A stretch of DNA of 64,000 nt from Longitalea arenae (GTDB taxonomy: Bacteria > Bacteroidota > Bacteroidia > Chitinophagales > Chitinophagaceae), in assembly GCF_016924755.1 (NCBI RefSeq), contig NZ_JAFFJX010000001.1, forward strand, positions 248,001 through 312,000, read 5' to 3'. The notes below the pieces were generated by a model. It was given only the letters and a program-made list of their open reading frames with translations, was not told the origin of the DNA and did no database searches. Positions 1 through 8,769 of the stretch are shown here, piece by piece. Position numbers and translations under genes: made by a program. Position 1 is the first letter of the stretch. Each line of letters begins with the position of its first letter.

Positions 1-2
1 GA

Positions 3-1190
3 CCCACAGCTACACCCTCATTCAATGCGCATATAGCGCAGGATGGTGAGGTTTTTAAATTGGGGAAACTAAGTTTTACGGTGCTGCATACGCCGGGCCA
101 TACGATGGAAAGCAGCTGTTACCTGCTAAAGGATGAAGCGGGTAAAGAAGTTGCCCTCTTCAGTGGCGACACCTTGTTCATAGGAGATGTTGGCCGTCCT
201 GATCTGGCACAAAAAGCCAATCATATTACGCAGGAAGATCTGGCCGGTCTGTTATATGATTCATTGCGCAGTAAGATCATGCCATTGCCTGATTCGGTAA
301 TTGTTTACCCGGCCCATGGCGCCGGCAGCGCCTGTGGCAAGAACATGAGTAAAGAAACTACTGATACCTTAGGTCATCAGAAAGCAACCAATTATGCGTT
401 GCGCGCCGATATGAGCAGGTCAGCATTCATTCAGGAAGTTACTGCCGGCTTAACCGCCCCGCCGCAATATTTCCCGCTGAACGTGCAATTGAACAAACAG
501 GGATATGAAAGTATTACGGAAGTAATAAAAAAAGGAACACATCCATTGGGTGTAGAGGCATTTGAGGCCGCTGCCAATGAAACCAATGCGCTTATCCTGG
601 ATACCCGCGATCCGCAGCAATTTGCAAAGGGTTTTATTCCCAATTCAATCAATATTGGCATCGATGGCAATTTCGCACCCTGGGTAGGGGCGCTTATTCC
701 TGATATAAAACAGGCGATATTAATAGTGGCAGAACCCGGCCGACAGGAAGAAGTAGTTACCCGCCTGGCCCGTGTAGGTTATGATAATGCCATTGGTTAC
801 CTGGCAGGGGGTATCAATGCATGGCAAAAAGCCGGTAAAGAAATTGATACCATTACTTCCATCAGTGCCCAGGAACTCGCAACCGTTTATGAAGCCAATC
901 CCGATATAAATGTGTTGGATGTACGTAAAAAAAGCGAGTACGATGCAGAGCATGTTAAAGGCGCCATCAATGCCAGCCTCGATTTTATAAACGATAGTAT
1001 GCACCAGGTAGATAAAAACAAAACGGGTTATGTTCATTGTGCAGGCGGCTACCGCTCAATGATCTTTATTTCTATTTTAAAAGCCAGGGGCTTTGATAAC
1101 TTAATAGATATAAAAGGCGGTTTCAAAGCCATCAAAGAATCGGGCAGGTTTCCGGTAACGGATTATGTTTGTCCGACCACTATGCTTTAA
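3..1190 (+). CDS. MBL-fold persulfide dioxygenase / rhodanese fusion (CstB-like), 5' partial
   Basis: The frame is open to the left edge, so the true start lies outside the window; the TTG at 60 is internal. The N-terminal metallo-beta-lactamase fold shows HTPGHT, SGDTLFIGDVGRPDL and VYPAHGAGSACG, which supply metal ligands as in ETHE1-type persulfide dioxygenases. Two rhodanese domains follow. The first (about 540-830) lacks the active-site Cys (ILIVAEPGR where the loop should be) and looks structural. The second ends in YVHCAGGYRS with the catalytic Cys. This MBL-pseudorhodanese-rhodanese order matches CstB, which oxidises low-molecular-weight persulfides and makes thiosulfate. It is followed by two YeeE/YedE genes, so a role in sulfide/thiosulfate handling is inferred. 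The domain call is firm; the exact substrate is not. Confidence 0.9.
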   Translation, partial: PTATPSFNAHIAQDGEVFKLGKLSFTVLHTPGHTMESSCYLLKDEAGKEVALFSGDTLFIGDVGRPDLAQKANHITQEDLAGLLYDSLRSKIMPLPDSVIVYPAHGAGSACGKNMSKETTDTLGHQKATNYALRADMSRSAFIQEVTAGLTAPPQYFPLNVQLNKQGYESITEVIKKGTHPLGVEAFEAAANETNALILDTRDPQQFAKGFIPNSINIGIDGNFAPWVGALIPDIKQAILIVAEPGRQEEVVTRLARVGYDNAIGYLAGGINAWQKAGKEIDTITSISAQELATVYEANPDINVLDVRKKSEYDAEHVKGAINASLDFINDSMHQVDKNKTGYVHCAGGYRSMIFISILKARGFDNLIDIKGGFKAIKESGRFPVTDYVCPTTML

Positions 1191-1289
1191 TGTGAACTAA
1201 TAACGTGAAATTTCGCTAACTTATAGCTGTGTGATTTATGTCGCACAGCTTTTTTTATGAAAGCACCATATTTACAAAAATTAGTCATC

Positions 1290-1859
1290 ATGCAATTCTG
1301 GGAATGGATAAAAGAACCCTGGCCCTGGTATGTGGCAGGTCCGTTGATCGGGCTGGTAGTGCCGCTGCTGTTGATCATGGGTAATAAAGCATTCGGTGTA
1401 TCTTCTTCATTGCGGCATATTTGCGCGGCCTGCATTCCGGCTGATATTCCATTTTTCAAATACAACTGGCGCAAAGAAAGCTGGAACCTGTTTTTTGTAG
1501 CAGGTATTTTGTTGGGAGCCATTATTGCTGCCAATTGGTTAGATCGTGGTGAACCCATTGCTGTAAACCCCCGACTGCAAACCGAATTGGAAGAGTATAA
1601 TATTCGTAATTATTCCTCCCTGGTCCCATTGGATCTGTTTAACTGGCCTTCTTTATTTACGGTTCGTGGGTTTATATTAATGGTTGCAGGCGGGTTCCTT
1701 GTAGGATTTGGTACCCGTTACGCCGGCGGTTGTACTTCGGGTCATGCCATTATGGGCCTTTCGAACCTCCAATGGCCATCCCTGGTGGCTACCTGTTGTT
1801 TCATGGCCGGTGGTTTTGTCACCGCCAATCTCCTGATCCCAATCGTATTGAACCTGTAA
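1290..1859 (+). CDS. YeeE/YedE-type sulfur transporter, first half
   Basis: This is a 189-aa polytopic membrane protein with at least four hydrophobic segments. It carries the family signature GGCTSGHAIMG, whose Cys lies in the transport path of characterised YeeE (TsuA) thiosulfate importers, and an upstream ICAACIPADIPFF stretch. I start it at the ATG at 1290 (MQFWEWIKEPWPWYVAGP), a typical N-terminus for the family; an in-frame ATG at 1257 would add 11 residues of no clear value. The next gene begins 10 nt after the stop and carries the other half-signature, so the two probably form one heterodimeric channel. Substrate (thiosulfate or another reduced sulfur species) is inferred from the family and neighbours. 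Confidence 0.88.
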   Translation: MQFWEWIKEPWPWYVAGPLIGLVVPLLLIMGNKAFGVSSSLRHICAACIPADIPFFKYNWRKESWNLFFVAGILLGAIIAANWLDRGEPIAVNPRLQTELEEYNIRNYSSLVPLDLFNWPSLFTVRGFILMVAGGFLVGFGTRYAGGCTSGHAIMGLSNLQWPSLVATCCFMAGGFVTANLLIPIVLNL

Positions 1860-1869
1860 AACCTGCTGC

Positions 1870-2394
1870 ATGGAAACGAAAGACATTGTAACGAAATCTA
1901 CAATAAAAGAAACGAATACCGATTTTGAAGTACGTTCATTAGATACCATTTGTATCAATGAATCGCAGATGCAACATCCGTGGTGGCATTCGATAAAATA
2001 CCTGGTGGCGGGATCTTTGTTTGGAATAGTGTTGGTAAAAGCAGAAGTAATATCGTGGTTCCGCATCCAGGAAATGTTCCGCCTGCAAAGTTTTCATATG
2101 TATGGGGTCATTGGAACTGCTGTGGCAACAGGGATCAGTTCTGTATGGCTGATCAAAAAGTTCAAAGTAAAAACTATGTATGGTGAGCCTATTGAATTGC
2201 ATCCCAAGCAATTCAATAAAGGACAAATCTATGGCGGACTGTTATTTGGTGCGGGCTGGGCATTAACCGGGGCCTGTCCGGGGCCGCTGTATGCCTTAAT
2301 TGGAACAGGCGCCACAGTGATCATCGTTACCTTATTAAGCGCTATAGCAGGCACCTGGGTATACGGGCTGCTGCGCGAAAAATTGCCACATTAA
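1870..2394 (+). CDS. YeeE/YedE-type (DUF6691-like) sulfur transporter, second half
   Basis: This 174-aa membrane protein has a hydrophilic N-terminus of about 40 residues, followed by four or five hydrophobic segments. The motif GWALTGACPGPLYALIG matches the second Cys-containing half of YeeE/YedE proteins. It lies 10 nt behind the first half-gene, so co-transcription and co-assembly are likely. In many Bacteroidota and Proteobacteria the same split pair sits beside persulfide dioxygenase/rhodanese genes, as here. It probably imports or exchanges thiosulfate or sulfide-derived sulfur across the inner membrane; which one cannot be told from sequence. Confidence 0.87.
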   Translation: METKDIVTKSTIKETNTDFEVRSLDTICINESQMQHPWWHSIKYLVAGSLFGIVLVKAEVISWFRIQEMFRLQSFHMYGVIGTAVATGISSVWLIKKFKVKTMYGEPIELHPKQFNKGQIYGGLLFGAGWALTGACPGPLYALIGTGATVIIVTLLSAIAGTWVYGLLREKLPH

Positions 2395-2797
2395 TTTGGG
2401 GGCTTATATATAGAATAAGTATCTTTAATCAGGATTTAATGTTCTTCCTGAAACAGACCAACCGAGCGGAGATCCCTTCTAATACGGCTTTGCATTAGTG
2501 AACCTCATCCAGTCAATTATTATACTGCAAGAACTCCTGTAGAACCCAGCCGTCTCCTATCTACTGAATAACCATTATTGGGGATTTTAACATTAGGGAA
2601 TTATTATTTGTACCAACGCCAGGGATGTTGCGATGCATTGGCCTACTCCATGAATGCGTTGAATCTATGTTGCATGCCGGCAGTTTACCGGCCCATACTT
2701 CCTTACCTGTATACATATTGGTTTACCATGTTAACTACACTTTAATAAGTAGTTGAGTTCTTACTATTTCATCTTCTATCACCAAAAATGGCTGTAT
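2395..2797 (+). other. Intergenic 0.4 kb
   Basis: No open frame of note is present. There is one small inverted repeat near 2672-2695 (GCCGG/CCGGC around a short loop). I see no convincing TAnnTTTG promoter and no structured RNA I can name. The leader of the Tat-exported gene at 2798 must lie here. Confidence 0.5.
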
Positions 2798-3490
2798 ATG
2801 CAAACCAACAATTTAAATGCTGAATCGCGCCGCGACTTTTTGGGAAAACTCGCCGCTGGTGCAGCTGCTTTGGGTACCGTTTCTTTAACGCCTTTTCAGG
2901 TGCAGGCAGCACCTGAACATCCGGAACATGAATTTGCCGATGTAGAAGCCTGGTTCAATAAAATAAAAGGGAAACATCGCATTGTATTCGATGCTACACA
3001 ACCTCATGAATTAATGCCATTTGCATGGCCAAAAGTCTTTTTGCTTACCAATGCCGCTACCGGAACGCCTGAAAAAGACTGCAGTGTGGTAGTGGTGCTG
3101 CGGCATGATGCTATCCCTTATGCACTGCAGAGTGATCTGTGGGCTAAATACAAGATGGGTGAATTGTTCAAAGCACATGATCCTGTCACCAAAGAACCGG
3201 CAACCCAAAATCCATTTTGGAAACCCAAGGAAGATTATAAAATACCAGGTATTGGAGCTGTGCCCATTGCTATTAACCAGTTACAGGACAATGGCGTTAT
3301 GTTCTGCGTGTGCAATATGGCAATAACTGTTTACAGTGCAGTAGCGGCAGAAGCGATGAATATGGATGCCGAAACCGTTAAGAAAGAATGGCTGGCCGGT
3401 GTGTTGCCCAATATCCAGGTAGTTCCTTCGGGCGTATGGGCCCTGGGCCGTGCACAGGAAAAAGGCTGTACCTATTGCTTTGCCGGTTAA
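2798..3490 (+). CDS. Tat-exported DsrE-like sulfur-relay protein
   Basis: This is a 230-residue protein. Start ATG 2798 places a twin-arginine signal at residues 8-14 (ESRRDFL) followed by an Ala-rich hydrophobic segment and a cleavage region near VQA-AP; an upstream in-frame start would bury this signal. The mature part resembles the DsrE/DsrF/YchN fold: a VVVVLRHDAIPYAL beta-strand region, then GVMFCVCNMAI and the ending PNIQVVPSGVWALGRAQEKGCTYC. Cysteines occur as FCVC and CTYC. Cytoplasmic DsrE proteins carry persulfides on Cys; a Tat substrate would do so, or bind a cofactor, in the periplasm. Its neighbours (YeeE halves, TsdA-like cytochrome, second exported DsrE) suggest one sulfur pathway. 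Function is inferred from fold resemblance and context. Confidence 0.75.
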   Translation: MQTNNLNAESRRDFLGKLAAGAAALGTVSLTPFQVQAAPEHPEHEFADVEAWFNKIKGKHRIVFDATQPHELMPFAWPKVFLLTNAATGTPEKDCSVVVVLRHDAIPYALQSDLWAKYKMGELFKAHDPVTKEPATQNPFWKPKEDYKIPGIGAVPIAINQLQDNGVMFCVCNMAITVYSAVAAEAMNMDAETVKKEWLAGVLPNIQVVPSGVWALGRAQEKGCTYCFAG

Positions 3491-3611
3491 TGAATACGCT
3501 CGTTAACGTACTTCATATTTCTTAAACCCCTCATTTACCAGGTTATATGCTGCATATCGGGTGATCATGTTGCCCGGTATGCACATTGACCGACATCTGT
3601 TGCTTGCTATT

Positions 3612-4601
3612 ATGAACCGTAAACTGGTAATTGGGATCCTGGCGATCGGTGTTCCTTCCCTTGTTTGGCTGAATGTTTATCAGCGCAAACCGGGAAGTAT
3701 ACAACAAAAAGCCATAGTGGCCGCGGCAGACGAACCGGAAATGCCCTGGCAGGCCCCCGATACGGCCACAATACCCCACGACGCAGCAGGTGATCAAATA
3801 CGTTATGGCCGTGATCTTATTGCTCGCACCGCTTTTTACCTGGGACCCAAGGGGAAGGTAGCCCAGATCTCCAATGGCATGAATTGCCAGAATTGCCACC
3901 TCGCCGCAGGCACTAAACCCTGGGGAAATAATTATGGCGCTGTTTCGGCCACCTATCCCAAATACCGCGACCGCAGCGGTTCGGTTGAAACTATTGAAAA
4001 GCGGGTAAACGATTGCCTCGAAAGAAGCCTCAATGGCAAGACCCTGGATAGTAATAGTCGCGAAATGCGGGCCATTGTAGCTTATATGCACTGGTTAGGC
4101 ACGAATGTACCGAAAGGCAAAAAGCCACTGGGCTCCGGTATCACTGCCTTGAAAAATCTCGACCGCCCGGCTGATCCCGCTAAGGGAAAAATGGTATTTA
4201 TTGACAAATGCCAGCTTTGTCATGGCGCCAATGGAGCTGGTAAACCCGATACTGTTACAGGTATCGGTTATCTCTATCCGCCGCTGTGGGGGCCTGATAG
4301 TTATAATATCGGCGCCGGCCTGTACCGGTTATCTAGAATGGCCGGTTATGTAAAGGACAATATGCCATTTGGTGTTTCGCACGGTCAATCGCAGTTGTCG
4401 GAAGAGCAGGCCTGGGATGTGGCTGCCTTTATAAATGCCCAGCCCCACCCGTATAAAGACCTTTCGATGGACTGGCCGAAAAAGCAAACCAAACCCATTG
4501 ATTATCCTTTTGGACCCTATGCAGACAGTTTTTCAGAACAACAGCATAAGTTCGGTCCTTTTGATCCTATTCAACGGTCGCTGAAAACGGAACCGAAATA
4601 A
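3612..4601 (+). CDS. tsdA: Dihaem cytochrome c, thiosulfate dehydrogenase (TsdA)-like
   Basis: The ATG at 3612 gives MNRKLVIGILAIG and a clean N-terminal signal/anchor; starts further upstream only add polar residues before it. The protein has 329 residues. There are two haem-binding motifs, CQNCH (92-96) and CQLCH (200-204). Between them, TKPWGNNYGAVSATYPKYR and RVNDCLERSLNG match TsdA-type enzymes, in which a Cys in this second segment (here C135) is the distal ligand of the active-site haem. TsdA couples two thiosulfates to tetrathionate, or runs in reverse, in the periplasm. Position between two exported DsrE-like genes fits periplasmic thiosulfate chemistry. Family call is good; reaction direction is unknown. 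Confidence 0.82.
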   Translation: MNRKLVIGILAIGVPSLVWLNVYQRKPGSIQQKAIVAAADEPEMPWQAPDTATIPHDAAGDQIRYGRDLIARTAFYLGPKGKVAQISNGMNCQNCHLAAGTKPWGNNYGAVSATYPKYRDRSGSVETIEKRVNDCLERSLNGKTLDSNSREMRAIVAYMHWLGTNVPKGKKPLGSGITALKNLDRPADPAKGKMVFIDKCQLCHGANGAGKPDTVTGIGYLYPPLWGPDSYNIGAGLYRLSRMAGYVKDNMPFGVSHGQSQLSEEQAWDVAAFINAQPHPYKDLSMDWPKKQTKPIDYPFGPYADSFSEQQHKFGPFDPIQRSLKTEPK

Positions 4602-4637
4602 AAATCAACCATCCTCTTTAAATTTAAAACCGCCCGT

Positions 4638-5099
4638 ATGTATAAGTATAGTTTATTAATAGTTGTTTTTGCGTTTTTACCTGCTTGCATCCTGGCGCAA
4701 AATGCCAAGAACAGAGCTGCATCAAACAAAAATAAAGCTGCTGACCTGGCGGCTTACAAAGTGATTTTTGATATTACCAGTGGAGATACGGCTGCCCATA
4801 AAACGGTTATCAGGCAGCTTAAGGGCATTTCCCAGGCCCGGCCCGACGCCCAGCTGGAAGTAGCTATTTATAGCGATGCCCTTGGCATGGTGATGAAAGA
4901 CCAATCGACCATCGCCGATGCCATCCTGGAATTGAGCAGTAACAACAGGGCCAGATTTAAAGTTTGTGCGGCTACCATGAAGCGGAATAATGTTGATAAA
5001 AGCCAGCTTGTAGCCGGCGTTGACGTTGTTCCTGATGCCATTTATGAGATTGTGGCCAGGCAACACGAAGGCTGGGGATATATTAAAGTAGCGCAGTAA
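4638..5099 (+). CDS. Exported DsrE-family protein
   Basis: This 153-aa protein begins with a Sec-type signal peptide (MYKYSLLIVVFAFLPACILAQ) and a short polar linker. The remainder reads as one DsrE-like domain: YKVIFDITSGD, a central LEVAIYSDALGMV strand-helix, ARFKVCAATMKRN with a single Cys at the position used by DsrE proteins, and a VVPDAIYEIVARQHEGWGYIKV end. It starts 36 nt after the tsdA-like gene and closes the sulfur cassette. It differs from the first DsrE-like protein in using Sec rather than Tat export and in having one conserved Cys. A periplasmic sulfur carrier or binding role is inferred. Confidence 0.8.
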   Translation: MYKYSLLIVVFAFLPACILAQNAKNRAASNKNKAADLAAYKVIFDITSGDTAAHKTVIRQLKGISQARPDAQLEVAIYSDALGMVMKDQSTIADAILELSSNNRARFKVCAATMKRNNVDKSQLVAGVDVVPDAIYEIVARQHEGWGYIKVAQ

Positions 5100-5102
5100 C
5101 CC

Positions 5103-5325
5103 AATGTGCTAATTTGCTAATGTGCTGATGTGCTGATGGAATACAGGATACAGAGGGCTGGAGGCAGACCAATGTGCTAATTTGCTGATGTGCTGATGTG
5201 CTGATGGAATACAGAGGGCGGAAGGCGGAAGGGCCGGGCGGCGAGGCGCAAGATCGATCATTAATCTCAACCTTCTTGAGCCTGTATTCCATTATTAAAT
5301 TATCGAATTATCACATTATCACATT
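5103..5325. repeat. Composite 8-bp word-repeat element, two direct arrays and one inverted
   Basis: Array 1 (5103-5134) is four 8-mers of the type AATGTGCT / AATTTGCT / GATGTGCT and ends in GATGGAATACAG. Array 2 (5171-5202) repeats this with the same tail. At 5281-5325 the complementary strand reads AATGTGAT AATGTGAT AATTCGAT AATTTAAT followed by AATGGAATACAGG, a third array facing the other way with the same tail sequence. The facing tails can pair. The element fills the space between the sulfur cassette and the ctaA promoter. Confidence 0.8.
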
Positions 5326-5328
5326 GAC

Positions 5329-5336
5329 TACCTTTG
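5329..5336 (+). promoter_or_regulatory. -7 promoter element (TACCTTTG) of haem A synthase gene
   Basis: TACCTTTG fits the Bacteroidota TAnnTTTG -7 box exactly and lies 7 nt before the ATG at 5344, so any leader would be very short. No good -33 TTG is visible at the usual spacing; that position is occupied by the end of the word-repeat element. Confidence 0.5.
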
Positions 5337-5343
5337 CGGCGCA

Positions 5344-6429
5344 ATGAATACCATATCTCTTGAACAACGTGCCAACAAGGCAGTCGCGAACTGGATATTT
5401 TTAGGGGTGATCATGTTATTGGTGCAGGTGGTATTGGGCGGCGTCACCCGCCTCACCGGTTCCGGGCTTTCCATCACCGAATGGAATGTGGTCACCGGCG
5501 CATTGCCTCCGCTGAATGAACAACAATGGCAGCTGGAATTCAATAAATACCAGCAAACGCCCCAATACCGGTTATTGAATACCGGCTTCACCCTCACTGA
5601 TTTCAAATTCATTTTTTTCTGGGAGTGGTTTCACCGCCTTTGGGCCCGGTTGATCGCCGTGGCATTTGTCGTGGGATTTGTATACCTGCTGGCAAAAAAA
5701 TATATTAAAAAAGACATGGTGAGCCCCCTCCTGATCCTTTTTTTGTTCGGCGCTTTACAGGGTGCAATCGGCTGGATCATGGTAGCCAGCGGCCTTACCG
5801 GTGACGCCGTATACGTTCGTCCAACCCGCCTGGCCATGCACTTTGTTTTTGCCCTTGCGCTGATCGCTTATGCTTTCTGGCTGGGTTTGCGCATAAAGAT
5901 CCCGGCTCAAAAAAGAGCAAACCATCCATCGCTCTACCGTTGGTCATGGGCACTTACCATTTTACTTTTCGTGCAATTGGTCTTCGGCGCTTTAATGGCC
6001 GGTCATAAGGCTGCTACTGCTGCGCCTACCTGGCCAACCATCAACGGCAGTTGGGTGCCCGATGGTTTGCTGAAAGAAAAGCCGGTAATGCTTAATTTTT
6101 TCGAAAATAAGATCACTATTCATTTCGTTCACCGGGGACTGGCATACGCGTTATTAATTTTAATAATAATTTATTCTGTTAAAGTTTTCCAGGTAAAACC
6201 GGTAAGCGTCCTCTTCGGCCAGGCCCGGCGCTGGCCGCTCATACTGGTGATCATACAGGTTTTATTGGGTATTTTTTCAGTGTTAACCAGTACCGGCATA
6301 ATTCCCAATCGCTGGGGAACCTTCGAGTGGATGGCACAATTACATCAGATTACGGGAATGTTGTTGGTGCTTAGCCTGGTCGCCATGTTATTTCTCACCC
6401 GGCAGCCATCTTTTAAGCAACCTTCATAA
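5344..6429 (+). CDS. ctaA: Haem A synthase (COX15/CtaA)
   Basis: This 361-aa integral membrane protein has eight predicted hydrophobic segments. It carries COX15/CtaA family signatures: VVLGGVTRLTGSGLSITEWN near the N-terminus, WEWFHRLWARLIA in the first half, and IHFVHRGLAYALL and LHQITGM in the second, which supply the haem-ligating histidines. The enzyme oxidises the C8 methyl of haem O to give haem A for aa3-type oxidases. No other cytochrome oxidase gene is in the window. Length and motifs are complete. The gene has its own -7 box just upstream. Confidence 0.95.
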   Translation: MNTISLEQRANKAVANWIFLGVIMLLVQVVLGGVTRLTGSGLSITEWNVVTGALPPLNEQQWQLEFNKYQQTPQYRLLNTGFTLTDFKFIFFWEWFHRLWARLIAVAFVVGFVYLLAKKYIKKDMVSPLLILFLFGALQGAIGWIMVASGLTGDAVYVRPTRLAMHFVFALALIAYAFWLGLRIKIPAQKRANHPSLYRWSWALTILLFVQLVFGALMAGHKAATAAPTWPTINGSWVPDGLLKEKPVMLNFFENKITIHFVHRGLAYALLILIIIYSVKVFQVKPVSVLFGQARRWPLILVIIQVLLGIFSVLTSTGIIPNRWGTFEWMAQLHQITGMLLVLSLVAMLFLTRQPSFKQPS

Positions 6430-6522
6430 TCTTGGCACTGTCTTTTCGTTTTATAGTAAATTGGGGATGAGACCGGTTTACCTGGTTCCTGCGTCCAACA
6501 CCATTCTAATGCCCGGGTCTGT

Positions 6523-8769
6523 ATGAAACTTTTTTTGAAAGGATTATATCATTCTTTTCCAGTTCAGTTGGTTATGCTGCACTTCAAGAAATTTCAGGTG
6601 CTGCTGATCTTCTGGTTCGTATTGTTCAGTACGGTGAACGGCACTTTTATGAAGGCCTTCGGCGCCGATTCCCTGTACCTGGCCCCCGAATACCTGGGTA
6701 ATGTAAGTATGGTGGCTGCCCTTTTTGTGGGTATGGCCATTGGCGTATTTATAATGAGCTGGAACATTACCACTTTTATCTTATTCAGCCGTCATTTCCG
6801 GTTTTTAGCCACCACCTCAAATCCTTTTTTGAAGTACTGCATCAATAATGGGGTCATACCACTGGTTTTTCTCATCTTTTATTTCATAAAGGCAGTGGTA
6901 TTTGAGCGTTATAAAGAGTTGATGTCCTTTGGCGAAATCGCCCTGCTGGTAGTGGGCTTTGTGATCGGATTGATCGTGATCGTGGTAGTTTCCCTGTTCT
7001 ATTTTTTCAGGGCCGATAAAAATATCATCCGCCGCCTTACACCGGTGATCAGTAATCCGCAATTATTCAAGGCGCAGTTTAAAAAAGACGAAACAAGGCT
7101 CAATCACAGCCGGCTGATAAAAGTGGAATGGTACCTGAGTGCCCTGTTCAAACTCAAAAAAGTGCGTGACGTATCACATTACAGCCGGGAGTTTATAGAA
7201 ACGATCTTTAGCCGCCATCACTTTGCTGCGGTGGTTTCCATTTTTCTTGCCTTTATTGGGCTAATTCTCCTGGGATTTTGGTTAGATAACCCCTTGTTCC
7301 AGCTGCCCGCCGCTGCAGGCATTACCTTGTTTTTCGCCATATTGATCGCCGTTTCAGGCGCTTTTTCGTATTTCCTGCAAAGCTGGAGCATTCCTTTTCT
7401 GATCGTATTATTCCTCATAACAAACCTCTTATACCGCTACGAAATAATTGATCCCAGCAATAAGGCGTATGGATTAAATTATAAGAACAAAGAGCAACGC
7501 CCATTATATACAGCCGAAACATTGCTGTCGTTGTGTTCGCCTGAGCGCATGCAGCACGATAAAAAGCAAATGATCTCCATCCTGGAGAATTGGAAAAAGA
7601 AACAAACCGAAGCAAAGCCATTGATGTTTGTGATCACAACCAGTGGCGGTGGTAACCGCAGCGCTACGTTTACGATGAATGTGCTGCAGCACCTCGATAG
7701 TTTAACCAATGGCGAATTGATGAATAAAACGGTGCTCATTACCGGTGCTTCGGGGGGTATGCTGGGCGCTTCCTATTTCCGGGAACTAAGCAGGGCCCGG
7801 GCAGCAGGGCAACCCATTAATCTGCAGAATAAACAATACCTCAACGATATTTCAAATGACCTGCTGAATCCGTTATTTACTTCGTTTGTGGCCCGCGATC
7901 TGGCGGCGCCGGCACAGCGGTTCAAGGTTGGTCCGTATGAATATATCAAAGACCGCGGGTATGCATTTGAGCAGAAGCTGAATGCCAATACGCGCGGCAT
8001 GCTGAACAAGCAACTGAAAGACTGGTACGACGATGAAAGAAATGCGCGCATACCCCTGATGTTGTTCAATTCTGTAGTAACGCGTGATGGCCGTAAGATG
8101 ATTGTGAGCACTCAACCCATGAGCTTTTTAATGCGGCCGGCATATGATAGCATCCACGTGATGGAAGCCGAGCCCGATGCAGTAGACTACCAGGCCCTTT
8201 TCGCCAAACAGGACCCGCTGAACCTGCGGATGCTTACTGCCCTGCGAATGAATGCTACTTTTCCTTACGTATTACCCAATGTATGGCTGCCCAGCGACCC
8301 GGTGATAGATGTAATGGATGCAGGGATCCGCGATAATTATGGCCAGGAAACGGCGCTTCGGTTCATCCAGGTGTTTCAGCAATGGATCCGGGCGAACACG
8401 GCCGGAGTGGTGTTGATCACTATCCGCGACCGGAAGACGGGCGGCTGGGAACATCCGTATGAATCAACCAATATTACCGAACTCGCCACCAAGCCCATGT
8501 TGCTGCTGGAATACAACTGGTATAAAATGCAGGAATATAACCAGAATGACCTCATGGGACTGGCTCATTCGATGATGGGCAATTACTTTTACAATGTTTG
8601 CTTTCAATACATTCCCGAAAAGCAGGATGCACGGGCTGCCTTGAATTTTCATTTGACGAAAAGTGAAAAGAAGGATATTGCGAATGCACTTGGCAGCTCG
8701 GGCAACCAACGAACATTTGCCTTCTTTAAACAGTTGATAAGCAGTTCACATGCTCTTACGATACGTTAG
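6523..8769 (+). CDS. Patatin-like phospholipase with multi-spanning N-terminus
   Basis: This is a 748-aa protein. Residues 1 to about 310 contain several hydrophobic segments (near 20-45, 65-90, 110-130, 140-165, 235-310), so the protein is anchored in the inner membrane. The C-terminal half is a patatin domain: glycine-rich oxyanion loop SGGGNRS near residue 385, nucleophile GASGG (Ser near 410) and catalytic Asp in VMDAGIRDN near 599, in place of the more usual DGG/DGA. Predicted activity is acyl-ester hydrolysis of membrane lipids. The final 14 bp overlap the converging lipid kinase gene. Lipid substrate and topology are not resolved. Confidence 0.82.
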   Translation: MKLFLKGLYHSFPVQLVMLHFKKFQVLLIFWFVLFSTVNGTFMKAFGADSLYLAPEYLGNVSMVAALFVGMAIGVFIMSWNITTFILFSRHFRFLATTSNPFLKYCINNGVIPLVFLIFYFIKAVVFERYKELMSFGEIALLVVGFVIGLIVIVVVSLFYFFRADKNIIRRLTPVISNPQLFKAQFKKDETRLNHSRLIKVEWYLSALFKLKKVRDVSHYSREFIETIFSRHHFAAVVSIFLAFIGLILLGFWLDNPLFQLPAAAGITLFFAILIAVSGAFSYFLQSWSIPFLIVLFLITNLLYRYEIIDPSNKAYGLNYKNKEQRPLYTAETLLSLCSPERMQHDKKQMISILENWKKKQTEAKPLMFVITTSGGGNRSATFTMNVLQHLDSLTNGELMNKTVLITGASGGMLGASYFRELSRARAAGQPINLQNKQYLNDISNDLLNPLFTSFVARDLAAPAQRFKVGPYEYIKDRGYAFEQKLNANTRGMLNKQLKDWYDDERNARIPLMLFNSVVTRDGRKMIVSTQPMSFLMRPAYDSIHVMEAEPDAVDYQALFAKQDPLNLRMLTALRMNATFPYVLPNVWLPSDPVIDVMDAGIRDNYGQETALRFIQVFQQWIRANTAGVVLITIRDRKTGGWEHPYESTNITELATKPMLLLEYNWYKMQEYNQNDLMGLAHSMMGNYFYNVCFQYIPEKQDARAALNFHLTKSEKKDIANALGSSGNQRTFAFFKQLISSSHALTIR

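Noticed and set aside
1257-1289. Upstream start of the first YeeE half-gene
   Set aside because: The 11 extra residues precede a typical family N-terminus at 1290 and add nothing recognisable.
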